Source: Microbulbifer aggregans (GTDB taxonomy: Bacteria > Pseudomonadota > Gammaproteobacteria > Pseudomonadales > Cellvibrionaceae). From it: a DNA stretch of 64,000 nt. Positions within the stretch are counted from its first letter, which is position 1. Every line of letters begins with the position of its first letter. A program made the position numbers and the translations under genes. Under the pieces are notes generated by a model that ran no database searches, was not told the DNA's origin, and was given only the letters and a program-made list of their open reading frames with translations. Location: the NCBI RefSeq assembly GCF_020524005.1, contig NZ_JAIVKK010000006.1, positions 62,001-126,000 of the forward strand, written 5' to 3'. Below are positions 61,888 through 64,000 of the stretch, piece by piece.

Positions 61888-64000
61888 TTAGAAGTTGTAA
61901 CGGACTTCAGCACCGTAAGTGCGCGGCTCGGAAATGGACGTATAAGGCGTACCAAACACTGCCAGGGTACGGCCGCTCGGAATCGCTGTGCGCTCGTTGT
62001 CCAGCAGGTTGCGGCCCCACAATGCCACTTCGTACTGGCCCTGCTCGCTCATCCACACCATGCGGCCGTTCAGACGTTTGTCGTCCTTGCCTACGCCTTT
62101 GACATCGCTGAAGCTCGCCAGGTAGCCCGGCTCCAGTTCATCAGTGTTTTCAGCGTAAATGTAGTCCAGGTGCAGGTTGAGATCGCCTACCGCAACCGCC
62201 GGAGCCCAGTCGAAGGTCAGTGTATAAGCCGTATTTACGGACCCCTTGGCACGCTCTGTCTGCAGCTCACCGGTGGAGTCGTAGTAATCTTCCCACTGGG
62301 ACTCTTCATCACGCACGGTGGTCACCAGGCCCAGGCGCAAGGAGTCAGTCGGCAGCCAGTCGATGGTCGCTTCGACACCATTGAACTGTTGATCGCCATT
62401 GATCACACGCGGCAATGCATTGGCGGAACCCGGCGGTTTGCTCTCAATGCTGCGCTGACGGTTGTCGATCGCCATGTCGAAATAGCTCAGCTGCACCCGC
62501 AGGCTACGCAGCAGGTCACCCTTCACGCCCAGCTCGATGTTTTCCACCTCTTCCGGCTCGATCGGGTTATCTGCAGTGAGCAGGTTAAGGGAGTCGAAAC
62601 CACCGGATTTGTAGCCGGTGGAGTATGACAGGAAGGCCATCCCGGACTCAGAGAACTCGTACTGGCCAACAAGGCGACCGGTAGTGGCGCTCCAGTCGTC
62701 GGAGGCGCGGCGTACGCCCTGATCCACGTTGTAATCATCCGCAGCAGAGAAGATCACGTTCTCCAGGCCATCACGCTGGCTGCCGAAGCTGGTCCCCAGG
62801 GTTTCCCAGGTGAACGTCTTCTCATCGGTGCTGTAACGCAGGCCGGCCAGCACGCTGAGCTTTTCAGTCAGCGCGTAATCGAGGTCGACATAGACACCGT
62901 AGTTGGTGAAGTCACCGGTGTTTTCTACGGTTTCAGTCCAGTATTCACCCGCGAAATCGGGGCCGAACAGCATGCCACCAATTCCGAGGCCCTGACTGAT
63001 CATGTCGTAGTACATGGCTTCCTGAGGGAAAGGTCCCTGAGCACCGAATGCCGGCGCGATAAGGGTGGTAAAGGTATTCCAGTCTTCCTCTTCCCACAGG
63101 TGGTCGACGGAATCCAGCAGCGCCAGCCCCATGTCACCTGCAGCCCCTTCAATTTGCGCGCGCAGACCCGGGTCATTCACGATATTGGTGGTGACCAGAC
63201 GGCTGATGGAATCCGTGGTAGCGGATACATCAGTGCGCTGATAGATATCTTCGCGGGAGTAGTTCGCACCCATCACCGCAGTCAGGCGATCGCCAGCGAA
63301 GTTAACCTGCAACTCGTGGTAAGTGATGTCAGAGTCAAAGACGTTATCGGTATCCAGATAGCGGGTGATATCTGCCGTACCGTCCTCGTCCTCGCGGTTG
63401 GTGGTTTCCCACTGGCGGAAGCTGGAAACCCACTTCAGGCTCCAGTTATCGTCGAAGCTGTGCATCAACTTGGCGTTGACGGTAGACATGGAGCGGGTTT
63501 CATTGCCGTCTACCACATCGTTTTCCACAACCGCATCAAATGGATTTTTGCTGTAGCTGTAATCGCTGACCCCGATCGCCTGGCGTGCAGCATTGTCGAC
63601 TTCATCCCAGTCGTAAGAGAGCTGGGCGGAAGTACTGTCGCTGATCTGCCAAAGGGCCGCAAGGCGACCGGTGACGATATCTTCAGAACCCGCGTCTTTA
63701 CCACCCGGATACACGTTTTCCAGAATGCCGTCGCGCTGGTAACTCATCAGGTTACCGCGTACGAAGAAATTGTCGCTCAGGGGCGCGTTGACCATGCCTT
63801 CCAACTGGGTGAGGCCAAAGTTGCCGGTGCGCGCGGAAACAAACGCATCAAAGTCTGCTTGCGGTGGATTTGGAACCAGGTTCACGGTACCGGCGGCGGC
63901 GTTACGGCCAAACAGGGTCCCCTGCGGGCCTTTCAGCACTTCCACGCGCTGCATATCCGCGAAAGACATAGAGGTGGCCGGCGCCGGGACATAGGCGTCG
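61888..64000 (-). CDS. TonB-dependent receptor, 5' end outside the window
   Basis: The reading frame runs off the right edge, so the signal peptide and TonB box are missing. The first visible residues continue DAYVPAPATSMSFADMQRVE into VLKGPQGTLFGRNAAAGTVN, the end of a plug domain. The barrel ends with YGAEVRYNF and C-terminal Phe. An in-frame Met at 63969 is internal, not the start. The plug type (GPQGTLFGRNAAAG) is shared by many receptors of alpha- and gammaproteobacteria; substrate not evident. Confidence 0.9.
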   Translation of the reverse strand, partial: DAYVPAPATSMSFADMQRVEVLKGPQGTLFGRNAAAGTVNLVPNPPQADFDAFVSARTGNFGLTQLEGMVNAPLSDNFFVRGNLMSYQRDGILENVYPGGKDAGSEDIVTGRLAALWQISDSTSAQLSYDWDEVDNAARQAIGVSDYSYSKNPFDAVVENDVVDGNETRSMSTVNAKLMHSFDDNWSLKWVSSFRQWETTNREDEDGTADITRYLDTDNVFDSDITYHELQVNFAGDRLTAVMGANYSREDIYQRTDVSATTDSISRLVTTNIVNDPGLRAQIEGAAGDMGLALLDSVDHLWEEEDWNTFTTLIAPAFGAQGPFPQEAMYYDMISQGLGIGGMLFGPDFAGEYWTETVENTGDFTNYGVYVDLDYALTEKLSVLAGLRYSTDEKTFTWETLGTSFGSQRDGLENVIFSAADDYNVDQGVRRASDDWSATTGRLVGQYEFSESGMAFLSYSTGYKSGGFDSLNLLTADNPIEPEEVENIELGVKGDLLRSLRVQLSYFDMAIDNRQRSIESKPPGSANALPRVINGDQQFNGVEATIDWLPTDSLRLGLVTTVRDEESQWEDYYDSTGELQTERAKGSVNTAYTLTFDWAPAVAVGDLNLHLDYIYAENTDELEPGYLASFSDVKGVGKDDKRLNGRMVWMSEQGQYEVALWGRNLLDNERTAIPSGRTLAVFGTPYTSISEPRTYGAEVRYNF

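Overview
The window looks like chromosome from a marine gammaproteobacterium, most plausibly a Microbulbifer- or Teredinibacter-like member of Cellvibrionales. This is inference from moderately high GC, three TonB-dependent receptors, the tkt-ArsR/methyltransferase-metK gene order also found in Pseudomonas, and an enterobactin-type NRPS locus enlarged by one module. No rRNA, tRNA, CRISPR array, IS element or prophage was seen.

Layout. 0-2.1 kb: two unrecognised AT-rich genes. 2.2-5.1 kb: periplasmic peroxiredoxin and a large lipoprotein. 5.7-9.3 kb (minus): tktA, epd and a DTW-domain gene. 9.6-14.7 kb (plus): a SahR-like regulator, then metK, ahcY and metF, which make up the S-adenosylmethionine cycle. 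14.8-18.4 kb: OmpA-like lipoprotein, a secreted protein and an rsmE operon. 18.8-23.2 kb (minus): RND efflux pump and its adaptor. 23.5-29.4 kb: tex, a secreted protein, rluA and a CadC-like regulator with a propeller domain. 29.7-38.5 kb: TonB receptor, alkaline phosphatase, DODA-type dioxygenase, RetSat-like oxidoreductase, a ParD-like/methionine aminopeptidase pair and a zinc-ribbon membrane protein. 38.6-58.4 kb (all minus): a complete catechol siderophore locus. 58.6-64 kb: ohr, M23 peptidase, class C beta-lactamase-like protein, NUDIX protein and a third TonB receptor cut by the window edge.

The siderophore locus is the main biological system. EntC, EntB and EntA make 2,3-dihydroxybenzoate (DHB), EntE activates it, and EntB carries it. 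The NRPS is not the one-module EntF of E. coli: it reads C-A-T-C-A-T-TE over 2446 residues. Its second A domain has exactly the EntF serine code (DVWHFSLVDK). Its first A domain has DSVDAGLVDK, with an Asp deep in the pocket that would suit a cationic side chain. The predicted product is a cyclic tris-(DHB-amino acid-Ser), in the style of turnerbactin or trivanchrobactin. An MbtH protein, EntS exporter, Fes esterase, PepSY reductase with its DUF3649 and DUF3325 partners, and a Fur-boxed outer-membrane receptor complete it. No inner-membrane ABC importer and no phosphopantetheinyl transferase lie in the window.

The most unusual non-coding signal is a repeat of about 142 bp present five times (near 10.65, 10.84, 18.58, 39.93 and 47.73 kb), always between genes. 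Each copy folds into a three-way junction. Its long closing arms differ in sequence between copies but stay almost perfectly complementary within each copy, and the two internal hairpins show compensatory base-pair changes. That pattern indicates a structure maintained as RNA or single-stranded DNA. Two inverted copies bracket the NRPS-mbtH pair, and two others lie head to head in front of metK.
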